From CAVQBP01 sp963710745 (GTDB taxonomy: Bacteria > Bacteroidota > Ignavibacteria > Ignavibacteriales > Ignavibacteriaceae), in assembly GCA_963710745.1 (NCBI GenBank), contig CAVQBP010000008.1:110737-174736 (forward strand): a stretch of 64,000 bases of DNA, in the 5' to 3' direction. The notes below the pieces were generated by a model. The model had not been told where the DNA came from, searched no databases, and saw only the letters and a program-made list of their open reading frames with translations. The position numbers and the translations under genes were made by a program. Below are positions 17,564 through 27,088 of the stretch, in pieces (within the stretch, counting starts at the first letter, position 1; every line of letters starts with the position of its first letter).

Positions 17564-18574
17564 ATGGAACAAAATCAAGATATGGAAAATGAAAAAAAAC
17601 CTGGAAATAAAAACATTGCACAGAAAAATGACGGAGATGAAGCTATTAATGATGTTCCTTTATACAAAAAGAAAAGGATTATCATTCCTTTCTTTATCAT
17701 TCTGATTGCAGCTGCTGCGGCGATTTACTGGTATATCGGCCAGTTAGGTTATATATCTACTGATGATGCTTTTATTGATGGAAACAAATTATCTGTCAGC
17801 TCAAAAATTCTTGGCAGAATAACCAACTTAGCTGTTGATGAAAGTGATACAGTAAAACAGGGACAGCTGCTTGTTCAGCTGGATTCAACAGATTTAAAAG
17901 CACAGGAAAGCCAGGCCAAAGCAATGCTTGCTCTTGATAATGAAAGTGTAACATTAGCTAATGTAAATGTTGAGAAAGCAGAGGATGATTTCAACCGGGC
18001 ACAAAGGCAATATAAAGACAATATCATTCCGAAAGAACAATTTGATCATGCTCAAAGGGCTCTCGAGGCGGCAAAGGCAAGTTATAATATTGCAATAACA
18101 AAAATCGGAACTGCACAAGCCCAACTAAAAGTAATTAAAACCCAGTTACAAAATACCCAGATTTATTCGCCTATGGATGGTGTTGTAGCCAAGCGATGGG
18201 TTCTTGCAGGCGATGTTGTTTCTCCCGGTCAGCCGATTTTTACAATTTATGATTTAAAAAATATTTGGGTTACTGCTGATCTGGAAGAAACCAAACTAGC
18301 TCCAATTCATCTTGGAGATACTGTGAGCATATCTGTAGATGCTTTCCCGGATCAAAATTTTTCAGGACAGGTTTATCAGATTGGTTCAAATACTGCATCC
18401 CAGTTTTCGCTTATTCCCCCATCGAATGCTTCTGGTAATTTTACAAAAGTAACACAGAGAGTACCGATAAAGATTTCTATAAAACCTGTTAATGAAAATG
18501 GTCAACCAGATCCAGACGGAGCTATTAAACTTCTGCCTGGAATGTCTGTTGAGATTAACATAAAGGTAAATTAA
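17564..18574 (+). CDS. HlyD/EmrA-family membrane fusion protein
   Basis: A 336-aa periplasmic adaptor for an MFS pump. It has a short charged cytoplasmic tail, one membrane helix at about 39-58 (IIIPFFIILIAAAAAIYWYI), and the EmrA hallmark GYISTDDAFIDG just after it. The lipoyl-like halves flank a coiled-coil at about 115-190, followed by PMDGVVAKRWVLAGDVVSPGQP and the barrel domain. An AAAGGAAA ribosome site precedes the ATG. It lies between TetR and a DHA2 pump, 3 bp upstream of the latter, and with the TolC gene further down forms an EmrAB-TolC-type tripartite exporter. Confidence 0.94.
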   Translation: MEQNQDMENEKKPGNKNIAQKNDGDEAINDVPLYKKKRIIIPFFIILIAAAAAIYWYIGQLGYISTDDAFIDGNKLSVSSKILGRITNLAVDESDTVKQGQLLVQLDSTDLKAQESQAKAMLALDNESVTLANVNVEKAEDDFNRAQRQYKDNIIPKEQFDHAQRALEAAKASYNIAITKIGTAQAQLKVIKTQLQNTQIYSPMDGVVAKRWVLAGDVVSPGQPIFTIYDLKNIWVTADLEETKLAPIHLGDTVSISVDAFPDQNFSGQVYQIGSNTASQFSLIPPSNASGNFTKVTQRVPIKISIKPVNENGQPDPDGAIKLLPGMSVEINIKVN

Positions 18575-18577
18575 GTA

Positions 18578-20182
18578 ATGGCAAAAATTAATAATAATGG
18601 AAATGGTGTTAATATTTCAAATTTAGATCAGCATCCCTCATATAGGTGGTTTGTACTGTCGGTTGTAATGATAGGTACCTTTATGGCTGTTCTGGACGCT
18701 ACAATAGTTAACGTTGGTTTAACTAAAATGATGGCTGCCTTTGGTGTAAGTGTTGATAAAATAGAATGGGTGTTAACGGCATATCTCCTGGTATTTGCGG
18801 TAGTACTTCCTTCATCAGGCTGGATTGCGGATCATTTAGGGTACAAGAGATCATATTTGCTGGGATTATTACTATTCACATTTGGTTCTCTTTTATGCAG
18901 TATTTCTGCAAATGAGAATATGTTAATTATATTCAGGGTTGTTCAGGGTGCAGGAGCCGGGTTTATTATGCCGGTAGGTATGGCAATAGTTACCAGAGAA
19001 TTTCCGCCTGAAAAACGAGGAATGGCGTTAGGATTTTGGGGTATTGCTGCAGCATCATCTATTTCTTTAGGCCCCATGTTCGGCGGATATCTTATTGATA
19101 CATTCAGCTGGCATGCAATTTTTGATATCAATGTACCGATAGGTATAGTTGCAATGGCAGCAACTGCAATTATTCTAAGAGAATACAAAATCGAAGAATC
19201 AAGAAAATTTGATCTTGTGGGATTCATCTCAATGACATTATTCCTGGTATTTCTTCTGCTTGCATTATCTGACGGCAATGCAGCATGGAATACCGGAGGA
19301 TGGACTTCTGATTTTATATTAACATGTTTTGCAATTTCTTTTGTAAGCTTTGTAATTTTTATTTCCAATGAATTAAATGTTAAACACCCGATGATTGATC
19401 TGAAAATTTTAAAGAACCGGAATTTCGGGATGGCCAATATTATGCTTTTTATTTTTGGTTTGGCATTTTTTGGAAATTCGTTCCTTCTCCCATTATATCT
19501 GCAAAATTCTCTCGGTTATACAGCATTGCAGGCAGGACTTGTATTTTTTCCTGTAGGTATTATTCAGGCAATAATGTCACCTGTTGCAGGATGGATGACA
19601 GATAAGCTCAATCCAAAGATACCCATTTTCATCGGGGTCATTTTAACCTTTTTCAGTATGTATTTATATAAGGATCTTTCACTGGCTACTGAATATGATC
19701 AAATAATGATTCCTTTAGTAATAAGAGGATTTGGCCTCGGCTTTATGTTTATACCTTTAAGCACTATTGCACTTAATGATATTACAAAAGAAAAAATGGC
19801 TCAAGCGACCGGACTTTTTAATACAATACGGCAAATCGGCGGAAGCTTTGGTGTCGCAATATTAGGCACTCTGCTTACTAGGAGAGTTATTTTCCATACG
19901 GCAATGTACAGCCAGGCGGTAGATCAGAATTCTTCTTCTTTCAAGCACGCAGTATACGGACTGCAATATTTCATACAGCAATCGGTTGGCGGTGCCGGAA
20001 CAGAAGTTATAGCACGTGCTAAAGCGCTGATAGCACAAAACCTGGCAGGTCAGGCTTTTGTACAAGGTATTACTGATGATTTTTATGCCGGTGCAGCTAT
20101 TACATTATTTATACTGGTTCCATTATTTTTTCTCAGGTATCATAAGAATAAAACCGGGCAAAAAGCAGAAATGATGGAATAA
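18578..20182 (+). CDS. DHA2-family MFS drug exporter (EmrB/QacA type), copy 1
   Basis: A 534-aa inner membrane H+-antiporter with about 14 membrane helices. The DHA2 motifs are present: LDATIVNVGLTKMMAAF (TM1), motif A GWIADHLGYKRSY, and motif C-like ALGFWGIAAASSISLGPMFGGYL with its Gly/Pro pattern in TM5. It follows the HlyD gene by 3 bp and precedes a TolC gene by 26 bp, the EmrAB-TolC order. A close paralogue of equal length (22940-24544) lies 2.7 kb downstream. Likely substrates are lipophilic drugs or uncouplers, not determinable here. Confidence 0.94.
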   Translation: MAKINNNGNGVNISNLDQHPSYRWFVLSVVMIGTFMAVLDATIVNVGLTKMMAAFGVSVDKIEWVLTAYLLVFAVVLPSSGWIADHLGYKRSYLLGLLLFTFGSLLCSISANENMLIIFRVVQGAGAGFIMPVGMAIVTREFPPEKRGMALGFWGIAAASSISLGPMFGGYLIDTFSWHAIFDINVPIGIVAMAATAIILREYKIEESRKFDLVGFISMTLFLVFLLLALSDGNAAWNTGGWTSDFILTCFAISFVSFVIFISNELNVKHPMIDLKILKNRNFGMANIMLFIFGLAFFGNSFLLPLYLQNSLGYTALQAGLVFFPVGIIQAIMSPVAGWMTDKLNPKIPIFIGVILTFFSMYLYKDLSLATEYDQIMIPLVIRGFGLGFMFIPLSTIALNDITKEKMAQATGLFNTIRQIGGSFGVAILGTLLTRRVIFHTAMYSQAVDQNSSSFKHAVYGLQYFIQQSVGGAGTEVIARAKALIAQNLAGQAFVQGITDDFYAGAAITLFILVPLFFLRYHKNKTGQKAEMME

Positions 20183-20208
20183 TTATCTTTTACAATGGAG
20201 CATATGAA

Positions 20209-21516
20209 ATGAAATACAGAATATCAATAATTACTATACTTTTAATCTTATCTACCTATTTTAATGGTTTCTCACAGCAGTCGGTTAAAGATTCCTTGAC
20301 GCTGCAGCAGGCTATTAAATTAACTTTAACTAATCAGCCGTTATTAAAACAAGCAGCTGAAGATATAAATGCTGCAGAAGCAAAAATAAAAGAGCAGAAT
20401 AGTTTTTATTATCCCAGGGTTAACGGTGATATTTCCTATACCCGAATCGGTCCTATTCCAACAATTCAATTCGGCGGAACCGGCTTTACACTGGCACCGA
20501 ATAATAATTATGATGCACATATTTCCGCATCTCAACTGGTTTATGATTTCGGAAAAAGAAGCGCCCTGGTAGATTTGGTTAAATCTTATAAATTATCTAC
20601 AGAAGATAAACTTAAACTAATAAAAAATAATCTAAGCTATCAAACTGTTCAGAGTTTCTATACAATTTTATTTACTAAAAAAAGTATAGATGTTAAAAAT
20701 GAGCAAATAAGTACACTAAAAAAACATATTGAATTGGCTAATAAAAAAGTACAGAGCGGCAGTGCAACAGATTTTGATGTATTGACAACGGAAGTTAGAG
20801 TTGCTTCTGCAGAAAATCAAAAAATAGATCTTGAAAACGATTTAAATAAAGAAAAAATCTATTTGAAAAGCTTATTGGGCTGGCCTTCTGATAAAGAATT
20901 AAATTTATCAGGTAATTTTAATATAGATACTTCCCTATTGAATAATGAATCATTAATCGAAGAAGCATTCCAAAAAAGACCGGAGATGAAATTAGCTAAG
21001 GATGCTGAAAACAGTGCTGCAGTATCTAAACAGGTTGCATCCCTTACAGACAGACCAACTTTAAATATTATAGCCAGCTATGGCTTCAAGAACGGCTATG
21101 AACCAAATCTGGATGTATTGCGCGGAAACTGGGCAGCGGGTATAAATGCATCTATACCTATATTTAATGGAAATTTAAGAGATGCTAAAGTTGAAGAAGC
21201 GGAAGCAAATTTAAAATCTTCTTCTGCAAATATTTTAGAAATTGAAAGAAAAATCAGATCACAGGTCGAGCTGGCAGCTGCTGATTTAAATGCCAGTAAA
21301 TCAAAAATAAAAACTTCAGAGCTTCAGGTTAAACAGGCACGGGATGCCGTATCCAGAGCTGAGGTTAAATACCGTGACGGAGTAATTACTAATCTGGATT
21401 TAATAGATGCAGAAACCTCTTTATCCGAAGCTGAATTACTGCGTTTACGAGTTACATATGAAAATGTAATCAATACATACTCGCTGATGGAAACTGTTGG
21501 AACCGATATAGAATAA
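20209..21516 (+). CDS. TolC-family outer membrane efflux protein
   Basis: A 435-aa outer membrane channel subunit with a cleavable signal peptide (ILSTYFNGFSQQ). Two internally similar halves carry long heptad-rich helices, for example LTLQQAIKLTLTNQPLLKQA at the start of the first and RPEMKLAKDAENSAA at the start of the second. The ending AEVKYRDGVITNLDLIDAET is the family's C-terminal signature. GGAG lies 8 bases before the ATG. It completes the tripartite exporter with the HlyD and DHA2 genes upstream. Confidence 0.93.
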   Translation: MKYRISIITILLILSTYFNGFSQQSVKDSLTLQQAIKLTLTNQPLLKQAAEDINAAEAKIKEQNSFYYPRVNGDISYTRIGPIPTIQFGGTGFTLAPNNNYDAHISASQLVYDFGKRSALVDLVKSYKLSTEDKLKLIKNNLSYQTVQSFYTILFTKKSIDVKNEQISTLKKHIELANKKVQSGSATDFDVLTTEVRVASAENQKIDLENDLNKEKIYLKSLLGWPSDKELNLSGNFNIDTSLLNNESLIEEAFQKRPEMKLAKDAENSAAVSKQVASLTDRPTLNIIASYGFKNGYEPNLDVLRGNWAAGINASIPIFNGNLRDAKVEEAEANLKSSSANILEIERKIRSQVELAAADLNASKSKIKTSELQVKQARDAVSRAEVKYRDGVITNLDLIDAETSLSEAELLRLRVTYENVINTYSLMETVGTDIE

Positions 21517-21546
21517 TTTGGATTTGTAAAGTACAATTGAAGAAAT

Positions 21547-22911
21547 ATGGGAAAAAATATTCACGGTACGGAAAAGGAAAATAAAAGTCCTGCCGAAAAT
21601 TTTCTTGGTCGTTTCACTGCATTAAGAGCTTTAAATCATAAGAATTTCAGACTTTATTTTGGCGGGCAGGGAATTTCCATTGTTGGTACCTGGGTTCAGC
21701 GTATTGCTTTAACCTGGCTGGTTTACAGGTTAACCAATTCAGCACTTCTGCTTGGCATTGTAGGATTCTCAGGACAAATCCCGCTCCTTATAATTACACC
21801 ATTTGCCGGTGTATTAGCTGATCGTCTCGATAAACATAAAATACTTCTTTATACTCAGGCTTTATCAATGGTTCAGGCTTTTGTTCTTGCAGTATTAGTA
21901 TTAACAAATACAATCCAGGTCTGGGAAATAATTCTTCTTAGTATAATTCTTGGTGTTTTTGATGCCCTGGATATGCCGACCCGCCAGTCTTTTATGGTAG
22001 AAATGGTTGGAAATAATCGTGATGATCTTAGTAATGCTATTGCAATTAACTCCAGTATGGTTAATTCAGCCAGGCTAATCGGACCATCAATAGCCGGAAT
22101 ATTAATTTCATTTTTTGGAGAAGGCTGGTGTTTTTTACTCAATGCAATTAGCTATACCGCTGTTATTGTTTCTTTGCTGAAAATGGAAATAGTTCACAAA
22201 CCGGCAACTTCTAAAAAGAAAGAAACAGTTAAAGAATTAAAAGAAGGAATTCAATATGCTTTCGGTTTTGCACCTATAAAATCTCTCCTCCTCCTCCTGG
22301 CAGTAGTTAGTTTTATGGGAACGCCGATCAGAATTCTAGCTCCTGTTTTTGTAAAAAATTTCTTTAATGGAGGAGCAGATCTGTTTGGATTTTTAATGGG
22401 TGCATCGGGTCTCGGTGCCCTTACAGGTGCAATTTTTTTGATGAACAGAAAAAGTGTTCTGGGTCTTGGTAAATTGATAACATATTCTGTTTTAATATTC
22501 GGTACAGGTTTGATTGCTTTTGCGCTGTCACACATTATTATTCTATCAGTAATTTTTATGTTCATGACAGGAATAGGAATGATGATTCAATTAGCAGGAA
22601 GCAATACATTGCTCCAAACAATAGTTGATAACGATAAACGCGGCAGGGTAATGAGCCTTTATGCAATGTCGTTTAGAGGTGTAGCTCCATTTGGCAGCCT
22701 TCTGGCAGGTGCGGCAGCAGGTTTAATCGGTGCATCATTAACATTAATAATCGGCGGTTTTTTTTGTGTAATCAGTGCAATCTACTTTTTGTTTAATCTT
22801 CCGAAAATGAGAGCACTCATAAGACCAATTTATATTAAATATGGAATACTGCCTGAGACACTACAAGGCGTGGAGACTGCAACCCGGCTTTCATATGAAG
22901 AAAAAGATTAA
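21547..22911 (+). CDS. MFS transporter (EntS/MFS_3-like)
   Basis: A 454-aa permease of about 12 helices. Its start RALNHKNFRLYFGGQGISIVGTWVQRIALTWLVYRLT is typical of the MFS_3 (formerly DUF894) group that includes the enterobactin exporter EntS. Motif A is GVLADRLDKHKILL. It lies 30 bp after the TolC gene and 28 bp before the second DHA2 gene, all on the same strand, so it is probably co-transcribed with the TetR efflux locus. Substrate unknown; a siderophore or drug are both possible, but no siderophore genes are seen here. Confidence 0.9.
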   Translation: MGKNIHGTEKENKSPAENFLGRFTALRALNHKNFRLYFGGQGISIVGTWVQRIALTWLVYRLTNSALLLGIVGFSGQIPLLIITPFAGVLADRLDKHKILLYTQALSMVQAFVLAVLVLTNTIQVWEIILLSIILGVFDALDMPTRQSFMVEMVGNNRDDLSNAIAINSSMVNSARLIGPSIAGILISFFGEGWCFLLNAISYTAVIVSLLKMEIVHKPATSKKKETVKELKEGIQYAFGFAPIKSLLLLLAVVSFMGTPIRILAPVFVKNFFNGGADLFGFLMGASGLGALTGAIFLMNRKSVLGLGKLITYSVLIFGTGLIAFALSHIIILSVIFMFMTGIGMMIQLAGSNTLLQTIVDNDKRGRVMSLYAMSFRGVAPFGSLLAGAAAGLIGASLTLIIGGFFCVISAIYFLFNLPKMRALIRPIYIKYGILPETLQGVETATRLSYEEKD

Positions 22912-22939
22912 GCCAGTTTTTTGGTACATGTGATTTCTA

Positions 22940-24544
22940 ATGCTTAATAATGTAAATAAAGGTTATTTGATAAATTTATCAAATCTGCAGGAGCGTTCTT
23001 ATTACAAATGGCTTGTTCTTGCAGTAGTAATGATAGGAACTTTTATATCGGTACTTGATGCTTCCATCGTGAATGTGGGCATGCCTAAAATGATGGCTGC
23101 ATTTAGTGTTAGTGTTGATAAAATAGAATGGGTATTAACAGTATACCTCCTGGTTCGTTCAGTTATATTTCCTTCATCAGGCTGGATTGCTGATAATCTC
23201 GGCTATAAAAGCACCTACAACTTAGGCTTGATTCTCTTTACTGCAGGTTCTTTACTGTGCAGTCTTTCAACAAATGAAAATATGCTAATCTTTTTCAGAG
23301 TTATTCAGGGGGCGGGGGCAGGTTTAATTATGCCTGTCGGTATGGCAATTATAACCAGAGAGTTCCCGCCCGAACAAAGAGGATTTGCGTTAGGATTCTG
23401 GGGTATTGCCGCTGCCGCATCTATTTCACTTGGCCCAATGTTCGGTGGTTATTTAATCGACAAATTTGATTGGAATGCTATTTTCGATATTAATGTGCCA
23501 ATCGGAATTATCGGAGTTGCAGCTTCATGGATTATCCTAAAAGAATATAAAATTTCTAAAAAGGGCAAATTTGACATGCTGGGTTTAATAAGTATGACTA
23601 CATTTCTTGTTGCCTTATTATTAGCACTTTCAGATGGTAATTCAGCATGGAATACCGGAGGATGGACTTCTGATTTTATCTTAACCTGTTTCTTTATAGC
23701 TTTTGTAAGCTTTGTTATTTTTATATTCAGAGAACTTTCCATTAAAGATCCGATTTTAGATTTAAGAATATTAAAGAACCGTAATTTCGGAATATCAAAC
23801 ATAATGTTTTTTATTTTTGGTCTTGCTTTTTTTGGCAACTCATTTCTTTTACCGATATTTCTTCAGAATTCACTCGGGTATACAGCCCTTCAAGCCGGAC
23901 TTGTATTTTTTCCTGTTGGTATTATTCAAGCTATTATATCGCCTATCGCCGGAAAAATGACGGACAAATTAAATCCAAAAATACCTATCTCAATAGGAAT
24001 TCTGCTGACATTTTTAAGCATGTATTTGTATAAGGATTTATCACTTACAACTGAATATGAAGGAATAGTGTTGCCACTAATCATAAGGGGATTCGGACTT
24101 GGATTTATGTTTATTCCATTAAGTACAATCGCAATAAACAATATCCCTAAAGAAAAAATGGCTCAGGCAACAGGATTATTCAATACAATAAGACAGGTCG
24201 GAGGAAGCTTTGGAGTTGCTATTCTTGGAACCTTTCTAACACGCAGAGTTATTTTTCATACTGCAATGTATAGTCAATCAGTCAATCAAAATTCAACCGA
24301 ATTTAAACACATACAATACGGATTAAAACAATTCGTTCAGCAGTCTCTAGGAGGTGCCGGCAGCAAAGTTACTATGAGAGCAAAAGCTCTGATAACACAA
24401 AACTTAATGAATCAAGCCTTTGTCAAAGGAATAGCTGATGACTTTTTAGCAGGTGCCGCTATTACTGCAATTATAATAATTCCCCTGTTATTCTTGAAAT
24501 ACAATAAAAAGAAAAAAAACGAAAAAGCAGAAGTTGTTGAATAA
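22940..24544 (+). CDS. DHA2-family MFS drug exporter, copy 2 (paralogue of 18578-20182)
   Basis: A 534-aa pump that aligns with copy 1 end to end without obvious gaps, with most positions identical by eye, so the two arose by duplication. Differences sit at telling places. In TM2, copy 1 reads YLLVFAVVLPSSGW and copy 2 YLLVRSVIFPSSGW, placing an Arg in the membrane. In motif A, DHLGYKRSY becomes DNLGYKSTY. These suggest changed substrate or coupling. It has no HlyD gene of its own and no Shine-Dalgarno site; it may share the upstream adaptor and TolC. It is last in the locus, with no clear terminator. Confidence 0.93.
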   Translation: MLNNVNKGYLINLSNLQERSYYKWLVLAVVMIGTFISVLDASIVNVGMPKMMAAFSVSVDKIEWVLTVYLLVRSVIFPSSGWIADNLGYKSTYNLGLILFTAGSLLCSLSTNENMLIFFRVIQGAGAGLIMPVGMAIITREFPPEQRGFALGFWGIAAAASISLGPMFGGYLIDKFDWNAIFDINVPIGIIGVAASWIILKEYKISKKGKFDMLGLISMTTFLVALLLALSDGNSAWNTGGWTSDFILTCFFIAFVSFVIFIFRELSIKDPILDLRILKNRNFGISNIMFFIFGLAFFGNSFLLPIFLQNSLGYTALQAGLVFFPVGIIQAIISPIAGKMTDKLNPKIPISIGILLTFLSMYLYKDLSLTTEYEGIVLPLIIRGFGLGFMFIPLSTIAINNIPKEKMAQATGLFNTIRQVGGSFGVAILGTFLTRRVIFHTAMYSQSVNQNSTEFKHIQYGLKQFVQQSLGGAGSKVTMRAKALITQNLMNQAFVKGIADDFLAGAAITAIIIIPLLFLKYNKKKKNEKAEVVE

Positions 24545-24647
24545 CCCTAGATGTTATCAATCAATAATCTTTTGCTGAAAAATCTCTAATTTTCTAAATA
24601 GATTTATCATTTAACCAAACATAATATTTTGAAAGATAATCATTTTT

Positions 24648-25607
24648 ATGAAAAAAATTGTTATTACATTTAATGCCAATGAAGAACATAAGAAATTGAT
24701 AAATTCAATTTTAAGTGACACGGCCCAAATAGAATTTATAAGGGATTACGACAGGAAAGAGTTTGATGCTGTTTTAAAAGATGCTGATATCCTGTTTGCA
24801 TGGAACCCTCCCCGCGAATTAAGAAATATTAAAAAAGATTCGTTACGAAATATAGAATTTGTTCAATTACTTTCAGCCGGTTTTGATCATATCGATTTTA
24901 GCCGGTTCCCGGATAATTGTAAAATTGCAAGTAACAAAGGTGCATACGCTGCTCCCATGGCCGAACATATTATTGCAATGATTTTATTTATTTATAAGAA
25001 CCTTTTGGAAAATCATAAAAAACTAGCGGCAGGTGAGTTCAATCAGAAAAGTGTAAGCCGGTATTTAAAAGATTCAACTTGCGGAATACTAGGCTACGGC
25101 GGAATAGGAAGAGCCACAGCTAATTTATTTAAGGCTTTCGATACACGTATTTTTGCTTTAAATACTTCCGCTAAAACCGGCGATGAAATTGAGTTTATTG
25201 GTACATTGCAAGACATTAATTATGTGCTTACTTATTCAGACATCATAGTTATTTCACTTCCGTTAAATAAGGAAACAGACGGTTTAATTAACAAAACTAA
25301 ATTAGAATCAATGAAACCGGATGCTGTATTAATTAATGTAGCAAGAGGTGAAATTATTGTCGAAAAGGATTTATATGAACATTTAAAAACTCATCCGGAT
25401 TTTTATGCAGGAATTGATGCATGGTGGGTTGAACCATTTACTTCGGGAGAATTCAGGATCAATTTTCCGTTTTTTGATCTTCCGAATTTTTTAGGTTCAC
25501 CTCATAATTCAGCAATAGTTCCCGGAATAATTTTGTCCGGCATTCAAAAAGCTTCAGCCAATATTTTAGATTTTTTAAATGGGAAAGAAATAGAAACAGT
25601 AAAGTAA
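24648..25607 (+). CDS. D-2-hydroxyacid dehydrogenase family protein
   Basis: A 319-aa NAD(P)-dependent oxidoreductase. The N-terminal half-domain is followed by a Rossmann domain with GYGGIG at 149-154. The catalytic residues are visible: Arg233 (NVARGE), Glu262 (WWVEPF) and His286 (SPHNSA). The missing Asp after strand 2 of the fold (ALNTSAKTG) hints at NADP rather than NAD, which is an inference. It stands alone between the efflux locus and a convergent CYTH gene, so context gives no substrate. Confidence 0.9.
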   Translation: MKKIVITFNANEEHKKLINSILSDTAQIEFIRDYDRKEFDAVLKDADILFAWNPPRELRNIKKDSLRNIEFVQLLSAGFDHIDFSRFPDNCKIASNKGAYAAPMAEHIIAMILFIYKNLLENHKKLAAGEFNQKSVSRYLKDSTCGILGYGGIGRATANLFKAFDTRIFALNTSAKTGDEIEFIGTLQDINYVLTYSDIIVISLPLNKETDGLINKTKLESMKPDAVLINVARGEIIVEKDLYEHLKTHPDFYAGIDAWWVEPFTSGEFRINFPFFDLPNFLGSPHNSAIVPGIILSGIQKASANILDFLNGKEIETVK

Positions 25608-25639
25608 AGTCGGCATAATTATTCTTTTTGAAAACTACT

Positions 25640-26122
25640 TTATAATTTCTTCCAGTTTTTAAAAGGGTTCCTAACAAGATTTGCATTCTTATATTTTGGA
25701 TCGCCGGTAACATTTTCTCCTACCCAGACAGGCTTTGTAAAATCCTGGTTAATTCTATCAAGTTCGATTTCCGCTATCACCAAGCCTTCGTTTTCTCCAA
25801 GAAATTCATCTACATCCCAAATGAATCCATCATGATTCACCTTGTATCTTTTCTTCTCAATCAGTGGTTTAAAGCATAAATTTTCTAAAATGTAGACAGC
25901 ATGATCAAAAGGTATTTCATATTCAAATTCTTTCCCTGAAGGTCCTGACTTTTCACCTTTGATTGTTAATTTCGAGATTTCACCTTCCAGCCTCACCCTG
26001 ACCGTTCTCTTATTATCTATTGACAGATAACCTTGTTTATAGTAGACACTCTTTGATATTATTTTCCATTCATCAGAGATAACAATAAACTTGTATTCTA
26101 TTTCCTGGTTATTATGATTCAT
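25640..26122 (-). CDS. CYTH domain protein (class IV adenylate cyclase / triphosphatase fold)
   Basis: A 160-aa protein of the CYTH superfamily, which binds triphosphorylated substrates with divalent metal inside a beta tunnel. The signature ExExK is at residues 7-11 (EIEYK). Further tunnel residues include RVRLEG, KLTIKG, KKRYKV and the acidic EGLVIAEIELD. Bacterial single-domain members are mostly inorganic triphosphatases or nucleotide phosphatases; cyclase activity is less likely. It converges on the dehydrogenase gene and is monocistronic. Confidence 0.88.
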   Translation of the reverse strand: MNHNNQEIEYKFIVISDEWKIISKSVYYKQGYLSIDNKRTVRVRLEGEISKLTIKGEKSGPSGKEFEYEIPFDHAVYILENLCFKPLIEKKRYKVNHDGFIWDVDEFLGENEGLVIAEIELDRINQDFTKPVWVGENVTGDPKYKNANLVRNPFKNWKKL

Positions 26123-26328
26123 TTTATAAATTTCTTCTCCGGTTATTTTTCCAAATTTTAAATAGTTACTACAATAAAATAGTAAAGCAAAAATTAATAA
26201 ATTGTCTTAAGCTACAATTAACACAAAAATTAAAAATTAATTTTAATAACTAATATTATTTTAAACACCGATAATTTACAATATGGTTTGAAATTGGGTA
26301 TAATTAATTGGTTTAAGGAAAAAAGATG

Positions 26329-26949
26329 TTATAAAAAGTTAATTTGATAACCAAACGAGAATATCCAATTATCAGCTTTAAATAAGGCGCTGCCTGGAAC
26401 ATCTTCCTGCCTTGAAATAAAATGATAAACATACTCAAGAAAGAAACCGCTGTACCGCCAAATTTCTATATTGAAACCGCCTCCTAAATTAACTCCCAAT
26501 CTATTTTTTAATGAAGCTTTATAATCTTTCAAAATTATCCCGTTATCATATGCCGTTCTTTTAGATTCTTCATACCAGGTAACTCTTTCTTTACCAGTGT
26601 ATAAGCCTGCACCTATTCTTAGGTATGGAATAAAATTTCCCGCAGCTAAATTAATTTTAATGACTGAACCGATAAAGAATTGATTAAATTTTATCTGCTT
26701 TAATTTTTTTTTGCTTTGAATATCCAGGACTTCATAAATAATAGGAGTTAAGTTATAATTTGCTTCAATTCCAAAATTAAATACGGGGACCCCAAACATT
26801 AGCTGGACACCTGCGGGTAAATATTCTGCCTGATTTACTGCATTATCAAAAACAGTTTTACCGTATCCTGAAAAAAGATTAAAAGAAGGCTGGGAAAGGA
26901 TATTAATTGAACAGAAAAATTGAACCAAAACCAGGAATATTTTTTTCAC
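26329..26949 (-). CDS. Outer membrane beta-barrel protein (porin-like), hypothetical
   Basis: A 206-aa secreted protein. The open frame runs up to 26985, but a GTG at 26949 has an AGAGG site 7 bases upstream and starts a clean signal peptide (KKIFLVLVQFFCSINILSQ), so I use it. The mature part alternates hydrophobic and polar residues with aromatic strand ends (GAGLYTGKERVTWYEE, GVNLGGGFNIEIWRYSG, FLEYVYHFIS) and ends in a C-terminal aromatic/hydrophobic strand (NWIFSFGYQINFL). This fits an 8-stranded OmpA/OmpW-like barrel. No family is named with certainty, and the gene stands alone. Confidence 0.8.
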   Translation of the reverse strand: MKKIFLVLVQFFCSINILSQPSFNLFSGYGKTVFDNAVNQAEYLPAGVQLMFGVPVFNFGIEANYNLTPIIYEVLDIQSKKKLKQIKFNQFFIGSVIKINLAAGNFIPYLRIGAGLYTGKERVTWYEESKRTAYDNGIILKDYKASLKNRLGVNLGGGFNIEIWRYSGFFLEYVYHFISRQEDVPGSALFKADNWIFSFGYQINFL

Positions 26950-27088
26950 TTTTTTACCTCTAACGAAATCATCAAATAATTTCAAGAGGAACTTGTGTAA
27001 AATATTTTTAAAATTTTATTAAGTCAAATTAAAAACAATATCTTTCCATTATTTATAAATTATTTGTTATGAGAAGATGCATATATTC

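Noticed and set aside
18943..23838. Minus-strand frames of 100-164 codons opposite the MFS genes
   Set aside because: The two largest are antisense to the same region of the two duplicated pumps, which explains their likeness; they do not look like proteins.
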